In this document: positions 52,793 to 62,167 of the stretch, one piece after another | How the letters are laid out: each line of letters starts with the position of its first letter | Numbering within the stretch: the first letter of the stretch is position 1 | NCBI GenBank assembly: GCA_016932995.1 | Contig: JAFGBU010000010.1 | Span: forward strand, 124,001 to 188,000 | Direction of reading: 5' to 3' | Source: Desulfovibrionaceae bacterium | GTDB taxonomy: Bacteria > Desulfobacterota > Desulfovibrionia > Desulfovibrionales > Desulfovibrionaceae | Length of the DNA stretch: 64,000 nucleotides | Notes under the pieces: generated by a model | What the model was told of the DNA's origin: nothing | Database searches by the model: none | What the model saw: the letters and a program-made list of their open reading frames with translations, nothing else | Translations under genes and position numbers: made by a program

Positions 52793-53344
52793 CTACAGGA
52801 TGACGTCCAGGAACTCGGCCGGGTTTCCGTCCAGGCCGCGCAGGGCGTGGCGGTTCTGGGAGTCGAAGTACAGGCTGTCCCCGGGCTCCAGGACCAGGAC
52901 CGTGTCGCCTATGCGCGCCTCGAGCCGACCCTTGAGCAGGTACAGGAACTCCTGGCCCGGGTGGCTGTTGTAGGCCAGGTCCTTGTCCTCCACGGCCGGG
53001 GCCTTGATCAGGAACGGGGTCATCCTGCGGCCGCTGAACTTGTAGGCCAGGTCCCTGTAGTCGTAGGTCTTGCGGCGGTCCACGGACAGGCCCTGGCCCC
53101 TGCGCACCAGCGAGCAGCTGCGCAGCCTGGACTCGTCCCCGGAGATGAGCACGGTCAGGTCCACCCGGCAGGCCTGGGAGACCTTGAGCAGATAGCCGAC
53201 TGGTATCTCGGACTCGCCGGACTCGAAACGGGCCACGTCCTCGGCCGAGGCCCCGACCCTTTGGGCCATGTCCTCTAGGTCGAAGCCCATGGCGTCGCGC
53301 AGGCCCCTCAGCCTGGGCGCGATCTCCTTGTAAGCCTGTTCCAT
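52793..53344 (-). CDS. HTH_XRE-cupin regulator, copy 1
   Basis: The 183-residue protein has an N-terminal XRE helix-turn-helix (LRGLRDAMGFDLEDMAQRVGASAEDVARFESGESEIPVGYLLKVSQA) and a C-terminal cupin barrel (HPGQEFLYLLKGRLEARIGDTVLVLEPGDSLYFDSQNRHALRG). Such regulators sense small molecules through the cupin. It sits between two acyl-CoA synthetase genes on the same strand, 33 bases from one and 48 from the other, and probably controls them. Confidence 0.87.
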   Translation of the reverse strand: MEQAYKEIAPRLRGLRDAMGFDLEDMAQRVGASAEDVARFESGESEIPVGYLLKVSQACRVDLTVLISGDESRLRSCSLVRRGQGLSVDRRKTYDYRDLAYKFSGRRMTPFLIKAPAVEDKDLAYNSHPGQEFLYLLKGRLEARIGDTVLVLEPGDSLYFDSQNRHALRGLDGNPAEFLDVIL

Positions 53345-53377
53345 GATCGTCTCCTTTTGTTCAGGACCCGGGGCCGG

Positions 53378-55033
53378 CTACTCCATGGCCTCGGGAAAGA
53401 GCCGGGCCGCCTGCTCCCTGAGCTTGTACTTCTGTATCTTGCCGCTCGCGGTCATGGGGTAGGAGTCCACAAAGGCGACGTACCTCGGTATCTTGTGCCA
53501 GGATATCCTGCCCCGGCAGAAGTCGCGCACGTCCTCGGGCTCCAGGTCCGCGCCCGCCTTGGGGATGACGAAGGCCCCGACCTCCTCCCCGTACCTGCGG
53601 CTGGGCACGCCCACGACCTGGACGTCGGACACGCCCTCCATGGCGTACAGGTACTCCTCTATCTCCCGGGGATAGACGTTCTCCCCGCCGCGGATGATCA
53701 TGTCCTTGAGCCGGCCGGTGATGGACAGGTAGCCGTCCTGGTCCAGGACCCCCAGGTCCCCGGTGTGCAGCCAGCCGTCCGGGTCCACGGCCCGGGCCGT
53801 GTCCTCGGGCAGGTTGTAGTAGCCCTTCATGACGTTGTAGCCCCGGCAGACCACCTCGCCCTGCCCGCCCGGGGCCACGGGTTGGTTGGTGGCCGGGTCC
53901 ACGGTGCGGACCTCGATCCCGGGCATGGCCCGGCCCACGGTCTCGGTGCGGCGCCTGAGGTCGTCGTCGGTCCGGGTCTGGGTGAGCACGGGCGAGCCCT
54001 CGGTCAGGCCGTAGCAGATGGTGATCTCGCGCTGGTTCATGCGCCCCATGACCCGCTTCATGACCTCCACCGGGCACGGCGATCCGGCCATGATCCCGGT
54101 GCGCAGGGAGCTGTAGTCGAAGCGGCTAAACAGCCTGTGCTCCAGCACGGCGATGAACATGGTCGGCACGCCGTAAAGGGCCGTGCACCTCTCGTGGTCC
54201 ACCGAGGTCATGACCAGGACCGGGTCGAAGGTCTCCAGGACGACCAGGGCCGAGCCGTGGCTGACCGCGGCGAGCACGCCCAGGACGCAGCCGAAGCAGT
54301 GGAACAGGGGCACGGGCAGGCAGACGCGGTCCCCGGGCCCCAGGCCCTGGTTCTCGCCGATCCAGAAGCCGTTGTTGGCGATGTTGCGGTGCGTGAGCTG
54401 CACGCCCTTGGGGAACCCGGTGGTGCCCGAGGTGTACTGCATGTTGACCACGTCGCCGGGCTTAAGCTCGGCCTGCCTGGCCCGATACCGGTCCTCGCCG
54501 GTCATGGCCGCGAGGGCCAGGACCTCGGCCAGGCTGTACATCCCGCGGTGCTTTTCCTGGCCCAGGAAAAACACCCTTTTCAGGTGCGGAAACCTGTCGC
54601 ACCTGAGAAAGCCCCGCTGCCGGGTCCTGAGCTCGGGCGCCAAATCGTAGACCGTGGACAGGTAATCGTGGTCCCGGTAGCCGTCGATGAGAAAGAGGTT
54701 CTCGGTCTCGGACTGGGCGAGCAGGTACTCGAGCTCGGCCTTGCGGTACTGGGTGTTGACCGTGACCAGCACGGCCCCGATCTTGGCCGTGGCGAACTGA
54801 AGGGCCACCCAGTAGGGCACGTTGGTCGCCCAGATGGCGACCTTCTCGCCCCTTTCCAGGCCCAGGGCCATGAGCCCCCGGGCCAGATCGTCGACCAGCC
54901 CGCCGAACTCGCGGTAGGTCAGCCTGAAGTCGCGGTCCACGTAGACCACGGCGTCGTTGTCGGGATATCTCTCAATGCTCTCGTCCAGTAGTCGGCCCAG
55001 GGTGATGTCCCTGATGGCGGCGTCTTTTTTCAT
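53378..55033 (-). CDS. AMP-forming long/medium-chain acyl-CoA synthetase
   Basis: The 551-residue enzyme has MQYTSGTTGFPKGVQLTHRNI (P-loop), LPLFHCFG-type VPLFHCFGCVLG, CYGLTEGSPVLTQT and LHTGDLGVLDQDGYLSITGRLKDMIIRGGENVYPREIE. The catalytic lysine lies in TASGKIQKYKLRE. These match FadD/FACL-type acyl-CoA synthetases that activate fatty acids with ATP. A 12-base gap separates it from the upstream HTH-cupin regulator and a 33-base gap from the downstream one. It is not closely similar in sequence to the other synthetase but has the same length. Confidence 0.88.
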   Translation of the reverse strand: MKKDAAIRDITLGRLLDESIERYPDNDAVVYVDRDFRLTYREFGGLVDDLARGLMALGLERGEKVAIWATNVPYWVALQFATAKIGAVLVTVNTQYRKAELEYLLAQSETENLFLIDGYRDHDYLSTVYDLAPELRTRQRGFLRCDRFPHLKRVFFLGQEKHRGMYSLAEVLALAAMTGEDRYRARQAELKPGDVVNMQYTSGTTGFPKGVQLTHRNIANNGFWIGENQGLGPGDRVCLPVPLFHCFGCVLGVLAAVSHGSALVVLETFDPVLVMTSVDHERCTALYGVPTMFIAVLEHRLFSRFDYSSLRTGIMAGSPCPVEVMKRVMGRMNQREITICYGLTEGSPVLTQTRTDDDLRRRTETVGRAMPGIEVRTVDPATNQPVAPGGQGEVVCRGYNVMKGYYNLPEDTARAVDPDGWLHTGDLGVLDQDGYLSITGRLKDMIIRGGENVYPREIEEYLYAMEGVSDVQVVGVPSRRYGEEVGAFVIPKAGADLEPEDVRDFCRGRISWHKIPRYVAFVDSYPMTASGKIQKYKLREQAARLFPEAME

Positions 55034-55045
55034 GGCCCGCCCCGG

Positions 55046-55621
55046 CTAGTCCGGAAAGTACACGACCGCGTAAATCTCGGCCGGGCCGTCCCCGGCGCAG
55101 GACACCCGGTGCGGGACCACGGAGTTGTAGTAGACGCTGTCCCCGGGCAAGAGCAGGTGGGTCTCGGCCCCGTACTCCACGCGCACCTGGCCGGACAGGA
55201 CCACGATGAACTCCTCGCCCTCGTGGCCCAACGGCTCGGCAACCGGGCCGGGCCTGTCGGGCTCGGGGTTGATGGTGATGAAGAAGGGCTCCATGTGGCG
55301 GTCGGTCTTGCCCCGGCCCAGGGAGTAGAAGCGGAGGTTCTCCGGACGCGGGCCGTCCTGGTGGGTGGTCAGCTCCTGCCTGCGCTCGCTGCGCCTGACG
55401 ATCAGCGGGTCGCGGCTGACCTGGTCGTCGAGAAAGGTGCCCAGCCGGACCCCCAGGGCCCGGGCGATCTTCATCAGCGGGCCCAGGGACGGGTGCGCCT
55501 CGTCCTGCTCAACGGCCCTCAAGAACTCCTCGGACAGCCCGGTCCGGCCGGCCATGTCCGCGAGGCTCAACTTCTGGTTCTCCCTGTAGGCGCGTATCCT
55601 GGCCCCGACCCTGCCTGACAT
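55046..55621 (-). CDS. HTH_XRE-cupin regulator, copy 2
   Basis: The 191-residue protein has the XRE domain (IRAYRENQKLSLADMAGRTGLSEEFLRAVEQDEAHPSLGPLMKIARAL) and the cupin (GHEGEEFIVVLSGQVRVEYGAETHLLLPGDSVYYNSVVPHRVS), followed by a short strand. It is the first gene of the leftward acyl-CoA synthetase cluster and lies downstream of an AT-rich promoter region with an inverted repeat. It most likely senses a fatty or aromatic acid or its CoA ester, by analogy with the family. Confidence 0.88.
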   Translation of the reverse strand: MSGRVGARIRAYRENQKLSLADMAGRTGLSEEFLRAVEQDEAHPSLGPLMKIARALGVRLGTFLDDQVSRDPLIVRRSERRQELTTHQDGPRPENLRFYSLGRGKTDRHMEPFFITINPEPDRPGPVAEPLGHEGEEFIVVLSGQVRVEYGAETHLLLPGDSVYYNSVVPHRVSCAGDGPAEIYAVVYFPD

Positions 55622-55713
55622 GTCCGCCTCCGTGTGCCCTTTTCCGATTGAAAAACCCTGTGCGCGCAGCGGGCTGCAAGACCAAAATGACTGCCTTTAA
55701 CCAAATAAAAACC

Positions 55714-55733
55714 TTTTGTCATCCGCGACAAAA
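55714..55733. promoter_or_regulatory. inverted-repeat operator candidate
   Basis: TTTTGTC (55714-55720) and GACAAAA (55727-55733) flank ATCCGC, an exact 7-bp inverted repeat with a 6-base centre. It lies in the divergent gap about 90 bases upstream of the second HTH-cupin gene and overlaps a possible leftward -35 (TTGTCG). Confidence 0.5.
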
Positions 55734-55789
55734 AGCCTGTGAAACAAGATTGTTACATGATGTTTTCCGTTCTGTGGCCGCTGTTTTCC

Positions 55790-55818
55790 TTGCAATGCCT
55801 TATGCTCCGGGCTACGAA
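55790..55818 (+). promoter_or_regulatory. predicted promoter of the TPR gene
   Basis: TTGCAA (55790-55795) and TACGAA (55813-55818) are separated by 17 bases. The chosen GTG start of the TPR gene is 37 bases further on. Confidence 0.5.
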
Positions 55819-55855
55819 TAAAAATGCGGGGGTCGCACCCCATAGCGAGGCCAAC

Positions 55856-56650
55856 GTGAACCTAGACATGCAACCGGGCGGCTCCGCCCCAACCGAACCC
55901 TTGCCGAACGACGAAAACCAGGGCTCCAGGATAAAGGGACTGTTCTCCCGCCAGGCCCAGGAAAAGGTCGGCACGGGCACGACCACGCGCGTGAACAAGG
56001 GCAAGACCTATCTGTTCGCCCAGGAGCGCGGGGACGGCAGGGTCGAGATCCAGCCCTTAAACGACAACAACGTCCCGGCCGGGCCAAAGACCGTGCTCTC
56101 CAAGGACCAGTTCCTGGAGGAATTCAGGCCCGAGCCCGAGTACTACCTGCTGGAGGTCTTTCCCAGGATACAGGAGCTGGAAAAAAGGATCGAGAAGGGC
56201 GAGGAGCAACGCCGGAAGGGCGCCTATTACAGCGCCGAGTTCGAGTTCAACGGCGCGCTCGAGGTGGACGTGGAGAACGTCCGGGCCAACTTCGGCCTGG
56301 GCCTGACCTACCTGTCCAAGGGCCAGACGGACAAGGCCGACGACATCCTGGGCCGGCTCGTGCGCCTGGATGCGGCCTTTGCCGCGGAGCACAAGCACCT
56401 GTTCAACGAGTTCGGCATCAGCCTGAGGAAGTCGGGCCTGCACGACCAGGCCGTCCAGTACTACTCAAGGGCCATGGAAATGGCCGACCACGACGAGAAC
56501 CTGCACTACAACCTGGCCAGGGCCCTGTACGCCAAGGGCGACCTGGCGGGCTGCGCCGAGCACCTGAACGCGGCCCTTGAGATCAACCCGAAGATGTCCG
56601 AGGCCAAGAAGCTCCGCAACCACCTGGACAAGCTGACCGCCCAGGCCTGA
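55856..56650 (+). CDS. TPR-repeat protein
   Basis: The 264-residue protein begins with a polar region (NLDMQPGGSAPTEPLPND). A mid-part follows (GKTYLFAQERGDGRVEIQPLNDNN) and then a helix (EYYLLEVFPRIQELEKRIEKGEEQRRKG). At least three tetratricopeptide repeats end it (AEFEFNGALEVDVENVRANFGLGLTYLSKGQTDKADDIL and the next two), so it is a protein-interaction scaffold. The GTG at 55856 follows GCGAGG. An earlier ATG at 55739 lies upstream of the promoter and was rejected. No partner can be named from the context. Confidence 0.72.
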   Translation: MNLDMQPGGSAPTEPLPNDENQGSRIKGLFSRQAQEKVGTGTTTRVNKGKTYLFAQERGDGRVEIQPLNDNNVPAGPKTVLSKDQFLEEFRPEPEYYLLEVFPRIQELEKRIEKGEEQRRKGAYYSAEFEFNGALEVDVENVRANFGLGLTYLSKGQTDKADDILGRLVRLDAAFAAEHKHLFNEFGISLRKSGLHDQAVQYYSRAMEMADHDENLHYNLARALYAKGDLAGCAEHLNAALEINPKMSEAKKLRNHLDKLTAQA

Positions 56651-57943
56651 TCAGCCGCGCCTGCGCGCCAGCCAGGAGTAAAAGAACTCGCCCAGCCGGG
56701 TGTCCGGGGGCGTGGCAAAGGTCCGCTCCGGGGCTGCGTCCGGCGTGCGCTCCAGAAACCCGGCCCTCAGGCTTTGGTTCTCGCCGGGGTTGAGGGTGCA
56801 GGTGAGCACGGCCATGACCCCGCCCGGGGCCAGGGCGGTCCAACAGTTGTCCAGGATCCGGGACTGGAGCGCGACCAGGCCGCGCAGATCCCGGGGCCGC
56901 CTCTTCCACTTGATGTCCGGCCGCCTGGACAGGACCCCCAGGCCCGAGCAGGGCAGGTCGAGGACCAGGCTTCGGACCTGGCCCGAGAGCGGCGCGGCCG
57001 CGTCGGCCCGGGCCCTGAAGACCAGGGCCTTTGGGACCTCCCGGCCGAGGGCCCTGACCCGCTCCGGGTGCGGATCGCTGGCCAGGACCGGGTCCAGGCC
57101 GAGGCCCAGGAGCAGGCGCGTCTTGTTCCCCCGGCCGCAGCAGGCGTCCCAGACCGGGCCCTGCCAGCGCTCGGGCCCGAGGGCGACAAGGGCCTGGTGC
57201 GCGGCAAAGCTCTGCCTGAACACGACCCCGGCCGGCGCGGCCTCAAGGGCCCGGGGCCGGGAGCCCGGGGCAAAGGCGAACGCGGCGCCCGAGCGCTCAA
57301 GGCAGTCCGGGTCCCGGGCCAGGTCCGCGGCCAGGCCGTCCGGCACAGGCCCGGACATGTCCAGCCACAGGCCGAGGGCCGGCGGACGGCACTGGGCCGC
57401 GAGACAGGCCTCGGCCGTCTCCCGGCCAAAGGACTCGACCCAGAGCCTGACGATCCACTCCGGACACGAGTAGTAGCGGCTCAGAAAGGCCGTCTCCGAG
57501 GCCCCGGCCCGGTAGAACTCCGGCTCCCGGGCCTCGGCGGCCAGGTCCGCGGCCCGCCTGAGCACGGCGTTGGCCAGCCCGGCCAGCCGGCCCCTGGTCA
57601 ATGTTTTGACGTGCTCCACGGCCCAGCTCACCGAGGCGTAGGCCGGGACCCGGTCCAGGAACAGCAGCTCGTACACCGCCAGGCCCAGGGCCAGGGACGC
57701 GGCCCGGGGCACGGCCGCCGGGTCCCTGAGCAGCCGGGACAGGACATGGTCCACCCGGCCCTTGAGCCGGAGAAAGCCGTAGCACAATTCCGTGGCCAGG
57801 CGGGCGTCGCGTCCGGCCAGCCCGGAGCGGGACAGGACCGAGTCCAGGGCGGCCTGAAGGTCGGTGGCCTTGAAAAGGGTTCGGGAAAGGCATTCAAGGG
57901 CCGCGGCCCGGGCCGCGGGCAGGGATTTATCCGGCCGCGCCAT
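56651..57943 (-). CDS. rsmB: RsmB, 16S rRNA m5C967 methyltransferase
   Basis: The 430-residue protein has an N-terminal NusB-like domain (AALECLSRTLFKATDLQAALDSVL, LATELCYGFLRLKGRVDHVL). The C-terminal methyltransferase domain has GPVWDACCGRGNKTRLLL (SAM binding), LVLDLPCSGLGVLSRRPDIKW and LTCTLNPGENQ with the catalytic cysteine. This matches RsmB/Sun. It methylates C967 of 16S rRNA. It overlaps the DUF116 gene by 17 bases. Its stop abuts the convergent TPR gene end. Confidence 0.93.
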   Translation of the reverse strand: MARPDKSLPAARAAALECLSRTLFKATDLQAALDSVLSRSGLAGRDARLATELCYGFLRLKGRVDHVLSRLLRDPAAVPRAASLALGLAVYELLFLDRVPAYASVSWAVEHVKTLTRGRLAGLANAVLRRAADLAAEAREPEFYRAGASETAFLSRYYSCPEWIVRLWVESFGRETAEACLAAQCRPPALGLWLDMSGPVPDGLAADLARDPDCLERSGAAFAFAPGSRPRALEAAPAGVVFRQSFAAHQALVALGPERWQGPVWDACCGRGNKTRLLLGLGLDPVLASDPHPERVRALGREVPKALVFRARADAAAPLSGQVRSLVLDLPCSGLGVLSRRPDIKWKRRPRDLRGLVALQSRILDNCWTALAPGGVMAVLTCTLNPGENQSLRAGFLERTPDAAPERTFATPPDTRLGEFFYSWLARRRG

Positions 57944-58796
57944 CGCCCACGGCCTCGGCCCCGGCGGCCTGGCCGCTGGAAACGACCCGGCCCCTGGGCC
58001 CGGCCTTGGCTTCCCGGTCCTCGGTCTCGGAGGGCAGAAACGCGGGATCGAGGAACTTCAGCAGGGCCTCTTCGACGTCCTGCAGGGCGACCTGGGTGTC
58101 CAGGCAGGGCCCGTGCGGCCGCATGTTGAGCACCCCATAGGCCGGCAGGGGGTAGACGTCCTGGATGCCGCTGGACAGGTCCCGCTCGCAGGCCACGGCC
58201 ACGATCATCTTGGGCCGGGTCTGGACCACGATGCGCCTGGCTATGGTCCCGCCGGTGGCGATGGCCAGGTGCACCCCGTACTTCTCCTGCAGGTCCAGGA
58301 GCCCGGCGATCGGGCACTTGCCGCAGCGCTTGCAGTTGTGGATGTTGTAGGTCAGCCGCCTGTCGCAGCGGCTGTTCTGCAGGCAGTGGGGCATGAGCAG
58401 GAGTATCTCCTCGGGCCGGTATCTGGCCGCCTCGGAAAGGACCAGCTCGTTGTTCACGTTTATGAACGAGGAGCGGATCTTTTCCTTGGACATGCCCAAG
58501 AGCCTTCCCAGCAGGGTGATGAGCGGCAGGAAGAGCTTGATGCTCATGCCCCTGAAGCGGCGGGCGAACGGGAATGTCCGGCCGAGCAGGACGTTCAGGA
58601 CCAGGCCCAGGGAGGACCAGGATAAAAAGACTATCAGCGCGCCGACCGCCGCGCCCAGGACCCAGCCCGCATAGGGGTGGATGTTCGTAAGGCCCACGTA
58701 GGGCACGACCCACAGGAGCGCGAGGAGCACGCAGATGAGAAAGTTGGTTCCGGAAATAAGGCCTATGAACAGCCTCTTCCTGGCCTTGTCCTGCAT
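57927..58796 (-). CDS. DUF116 membrane protein with cysteine-rich domain
   Basis: The 289-residue protein has two membrane segments (about residues 12-30 and 45-65). A soluble domain follows with CLQNSRCDRRLTYNIHNCKRCGKCPIAGLLDL, VACERDLSSGIQDVYPLPAYGVLN and HGPCLDTQV. These conserved cysteines define DUF116, which is thought to bind a metal or Fe-S centre, but its function is unknown. The gene often lies near fmt, def and rsmB in related bacteria, and here it sits between fmt and rsmB with overlap to rsmB. Confidence 0.88.
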   Translation of the reverse strand: MQDKARKRLFIGLISGTNFLICVLLALLWVVPYVGLTNIHPYAGWVLGAAVGALIVFLSWSSLGLVLNVLLGRTFPFARRFRGMSIKLFLPLITLLGRLLGMSKEKIRSSFINVNNELVLSEAARYRPEEILLLMPHCLQNSRCDRRLTYNIHNCKRCGKCPIAGLLDLQEKYGVHLAIATGGTIARRIVVQTRPKMIVAVACERDLSSGIQDVYPLPAYGVLNMRPHGPCLDTQVALQDVEEALLKFLDPAFLPSETEDREAKAGPRGRVVSSGQAAGAEAVGDGAAG

Positions 58797-58833
58797 GTGA
58801 GCCCTTCTTTGATCCGAGGCGCCGCGCCCGGGC

Positions 58834-59766
58834 CTAGCCCTTGAGGTAGCCGTTGCAAAAGGCCTTGGCGCTCATGGTCCTGCCGCCCTCGGGCCGGACC
58901 TCCGGGACAAGGTATATCCTGTCCGCGGCAACAATGGCCAGAAGCCCGTCGCGCTCGCCCAGGATGGTCCCGGGCCCGGCGTCTTTGGGCGCCTCGTCCC
59001 CGACCCTTCCCGGGGCAATGGCCAGGCGCATGTCCCTTTTACCATCCGGGGACCAAAAAAAATAGGCCCCGGGCCGCGGATGCACGGCCCTGACCTGGTT
59101 GTGTATCCGCCCGGCCGGCAGGCTCCAGTCCACCAGGCCGTCCCGCCTGGTCAGCTTGGGCGCGTAGCTGGCCAGGGAGTCGTCCTGGGCGACCTCTGTC
59201 AGCCGGCCCTGGGCGAGCCTCTGCAGGGCCTCGACCAGGCACTCCCCGCCCATCTCGGCCAGCTCGTCGTGGATGGTCCCGGCGTGGTCCTGGTCCCCGA
59301 TGCGCAGGGCGCGCTGCAAGAGGATGGGGCCCGTGTCCAGGCCGGCCTCCATGCGCATGATGGTCACCCCGGTGACCTGGTCGCCGTTCTGAATGGCCCT
59401 CTGGATGGGTGCCGGGCCCCGGTACTTGGGCAGGAGCGAGGCGTGGACATTGACCGGCATGAGCCGGGGCAGGTCGAGCACGGCCTGGGGCAGGATCAGC
59501 CCGTAGGCGGCCACGGCCAGGATGTCGGGCCCAAGCTCGGCCAGGGCCCGGACCTCGGCCTGGTCTTTGAAGTTCTCGGGCTGGCGCAGGACAAGCCCCC
59601 GGGCCAGGGCCAGGTCCTTGACCGGCGGGGGCGCGGGCCTCCGGCCCCGGCCCGCGGGCCTGTCCGGCCGGGTGTAGACCGCAACGACCCCGCAGCCGTC
59701 CCAGGCCAGAAGCCGGTCCAGGATCATTGCGGCGAACCCGGAGCTGCCCATGAACACGACCCTCAA
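58834..59766 (-). CDS. fmt: Fmt, methionyl-tRNA formyltransferase
   Basis: Fmt formylates initiator Met-tRNA from 10-formyltetrahydrofolate. The 310-residue protein has MRVVFMGSSGFAAMILDRLL, VYTRPDRPAGRGRR, VAAYGLILPQAVLDLP, NVHASLLPKYRGPAPIQRAI (catalytic Asn/His) and GVTIMRMEAGLDTGPIL. The C-terminal oligonucleotide-binding domain is also recognisable (DWSLPAGRIHNQVRAVHP). It starts with TTG overlapping the def stop (TTGA), with AAGG 7 bases upstream. def and fmt work in the same formylation cycle. Confidence 0.95.
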   Translation of the reverse strand: MRVVFMGSSGFAAMILDRLLAWDGCGVVAVYTRPDRPAGRGRRPAPPPVKDLALARGLVLRQPENFKDQAEVRALAELGPDILAVAAYGLILPQAVLDLPRLMPVNVHASLLPKYRGPAPIQRAIQNGDQVTGVTIMRMEAGLDTGPILLQRALRIGDQDHAGTIHDELAEMGGECLVEALQRLAQGRLTEVAQDDSLASYAPKLTRRDGLVDWSLPAGRIHNQVRAVHPRPGAYFFWSPDGKRDMRLAIAPGRVGDEAPKDAGPGTILGERDGLLAIVAADRIYLVPEVRPEGGRTMSAKAFCNGYLKG

Positions 59767-60281
59767 CTCTCGCCCTTCTCCCTCTGCCTCTGCAGTTTCC
59801 TGACCTTCTTGTCGTAGATTCCGCGCTTGAGGCGGCTGGCGTGGTCCAGGATGAGCACCCCGTTTAGGTGGTCGACCTCGTGCTGGATGATGACCGCCTG
59901 ATAGTCCAGGGCCTCGAACTCGACCGGCGCACCGTCGCGGTCAAGGGCCCTGACCCTGATCCTGTGGCTGCGCCTGATGGCGCACTTGAAGTCGGGCACG
60001 CTCAGGCAGCCCTCCTCGGACTCGACCTCGCCCTCGCGCTCCATGATCTCCGGGTTGACGAGCACCATCAGGCCCTTGCGCTCCTTGGGGCCCGTGGGGT
60101 CCACGGTGATCAACCTGAGGCCCTTGCCCACCTGGGGCGCGGCCAGGCCCACTCCGTCGTCCTCGTACATGGTCTCGACCATGTCCGTGACGAGCTGCTG
60201 CATCTCGGGTCCGAACTCGCCTATCGGCTCGGCCCTGAGCCTGAGCACCGGGTCCGGATATATGCTTACCGGAAGCTTCAT
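59763..60281 (-). CDS. def: Def, peptide deformylase
   Basis: The 172-residue enzyme has the three metal-site motifs GVGLAAPQVG (43-52), EEGCLSVP with the metal cysteine C92, and QHEVDHLNG with H134, E135 and H138. It removes the N-formyl group from nascent proteins. The ATG follows GGAGAAG. It overlaps the start of fmt by 4 bases and follows aspS by 6 bases, so the three genes form a tight operon. Confidence 0.96.
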   Translation of the reverse strand: MKLPVSIYPDPVLRLRAEPIGEFGPEMQQLVTDMVETMYEDDGVGLAAPQVGKGLRLITVDPTGPKERKGLMVLVNPEIMEREGEVESEEGCLSVPDFKCAIRRSHRIRVRALDRDGAPVEFEALDYQAVIIQHEVDHLNGVLILDHASRLKRGIYDKKVRKLQRQREKGES

Positions 60282-60287
60282 CTTCTC

Positions 60288-62114
60288 CTATTGATCCTGT
60301 TTGATCTCCCTGAGCCGCAGGCCCAGCTCCCTGAGCTGCCTGGCCTCGACCCCGGCCGGGGCCTCGGTCAGCGGACAGGCCGCCTTCTGGGTCTTGGGAA
60401 AGGCGATCACGTCGCGGATCGACCTGGCCCCGCTCAAGATCATGATAAGCCTGTCCAGGCCAAAGGCAATGCCCCCGTGGGGCGGGGCCCCGTACTTCAG
60501 GGCCTCGAGCATGAACCCGAACTTGGCCTCGGCCTCGGCCTCGGCTATGCCCAGGGCCCTGAACATGGCCCGCTGGGCCTCGGCCGTGTGGATGCGGATG
60601 GAGCCCCCGCCGATCTCGTGGCCGTTGAGCACCAGGTCGTAGGACCGGGCCAGGGCCCCGGCCGGGTCCGTGTCCAGGACCTCCATCTGGCCGGGCTGGG
60701 CCGAGGTGAACGGGTGGTGCCGGGCCATCCAGCGCTTTTCCTCCTCGTCCCACTCGAGCAGGGGAAAGTCCGTGATCCAGAGCGGGGAAAAGGTCCCCTC
60801 GGGAACCAGGCCGAAGCGCTCGGCCAGCCTGACCCTCAGGTTGCCCAGGGCGGTGTTGACCACCTCTGGCGGGCCGGCCTGGAAAAATACGATGTCCCCG
60901 AGCGCAAGGCCCAGGCGCTCGGTCAGGCCGGCGCGCTCCTCAGCGGACAGAAACTTGGCTATGGGCGACTGCCACTCGGCCTCCTTGACCTTGATCCAGG
61001 CCAGGCCCTGGGCCCCGTAGACCCGCACGAACTCGGTCAGGTCGTCGATCTCCTTGCGCGAGAGCACGGCCCCGGCCGGCACGCGCAGGGCCTTGACCAG
61101 CTCGGCCCGGGCAAAGAGCTTGAACTCCGAGCCGCGGACCAGGTCCGTGCACTCCTTGAGCGTAAGCCCGAAGCGCAGGTCGGGCTTGTCCAGGCCGAAG
61201 TCGCGCACGGCCTGGGCATAGGTCATGCGCGGAAAGGGCTCGACCAGGGACAGGCCCAGGGTGTCCTTAAACAGGGCCCGGACCAGGCCCTCGGCCAGGC
61301 CCATGACCAGCTCCTCGTCCACGAAGCTCATCTCGATGTCTATCTGGGTGAACTCGGGCTGGCGGTCGGCGCGCAGGTCCTCGTCCCGGAAGCACTTGAC
61401 GATCTGGTAGTAGCGGTCCAGGCCCGAGACCATGAGCAGCTGCTTGAACAGCTGGGGCGACTGGGGCAGGGCGTAGAACTCGCCCGGGTTCAGGCGGCTG
61501 GGCACCAGAAAGTCCCGCGCGCCCTCGGGCGTGGACCTGGTCAGGACCGGGGTCTCTATCTCCAGAAAGCCCTGGCCGTCCAGGTAGCGGCGCACGCTTC
61601 GGCAGGCCTTGTGGCGCAGGACCAGGTTCCGGGCCAGCCTGGGCCTGCGCAGGTCCAGGTAGCGGTGCTTGAGCCTGAGCTGCTCCGAGGCGTCCACGCG
61701 GTCCTCGACAGGGAAGGGCGGGGTCTCGGACAGGTTGAGCAGCTTCCACTCGTCGACCACGACCTCGATCGCGCCCGTGGCCAGGTTGGGGTTGACCATG
61801 CCCTCGGGCCGCTCGCGGACCTGGCCCTTGATCGCGATCACGTACTCGACGCGCAGGGCGTGGGCCCGCTCGTGGGCCTCGGCGTTGCGCTCCGGGCTGA
61901 AGACCACCTGGGTCAGGCCGCAGCGGTCGCGCAGGTCGATGAAGATGAGCCCGCCGTGGTCGCGCCGGAACTGGACCCAGCCCATGAGGCAGACCCGCGC
62001 GCCCAGATCCGACAGGGACAGCCCGGAGCAGTCGTGGCTGCGCCTCCAGCCGCCCAGGTCGTCTATGGTCCGGTACTCGTCGTATGTTCTCTCTTCGGGT
62101 TTTGTGTCCGACAT
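60288..62114 (-). CDS. aspS: AspS, aspartyl-tRNA synthetase
   Basis: The 608-residue class IIb synthetase has the N-terminal OB anticodon domain ([32 protein letters not shown]). Motif 2 is [23 protein letters not shown], a GAD insertion lies mid-protein, and motif 3 is [15 protein letters not shown]. It has the length of bacterial AspRS. Whether it is the non-discriminating type (needing GatCAB for Asn-tRNA) cannot be told from this window. It precedes def and follows hisS on the same strand. Confidence 0.95.
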   Translation of the reverse strand: MSDTKPEERTYDEYRTIDDLGGWRRSHDCSGLSLSDLGARVCLMGWVQFRRDHGGLIFIDLRDRCGLTQVVFSPERNAEAHERAHALRVEYVIAIKGQVRERPEGMVNPNLATGAIEVVVDEWKLLNLSETPPFPVEDRVDASEQLRLKHRYLDLRRPRLARNLVLRHKACRSVRRYLDGQGFLEIETPVLTRSTPEGARDFLVPSRLNPGEFYALPQSPQLFKQLLMVSGLDRYYQIVKCFRDEDLRADRQPEFTQIDIEMSFVDEELVMGLAEGLVRALFKDTLGLSLVEPFPRMTYAQAVRDFGLDKPDLRFGLTLKECTDLVRGSEFKLFARAELVKALRVPAGAVLSRKEIDDLTEFVRVYGAQGLAWIKVKEAEWQSPIAKFLSAEERAGLTERLGLALGDIVFFQAGPPEVVNTALGNLRVRLAERFGLVPEGTFSPLWITDFPLLEWDEEEKRWMARHHPFTSAQPGQMEVLDTDPAGALARSYDLVLNGHEIGGGSIRIHTAEAQRAMFRALGIAEAEAEAKFGFMLEALKYGAPPHGGIAFGLDRLIMILSGARSIRDVIAFPKTQKAACPLTEAPAGVEARQLRELGLRLREIKQDQ

Positions 62115-62167
62115 TCAAGCCTTCCGTATGCTGGTTCGTTGTTTCAAGGCCCGCGGCGCGGGGCCTG

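Noticed and set aside
55739-55855. Upstream ATG start of the TPR gene
   Set aside because: The predicted promoter lies between it and the GTG at 55856, and the added residues are not TPR-like or signal-like.
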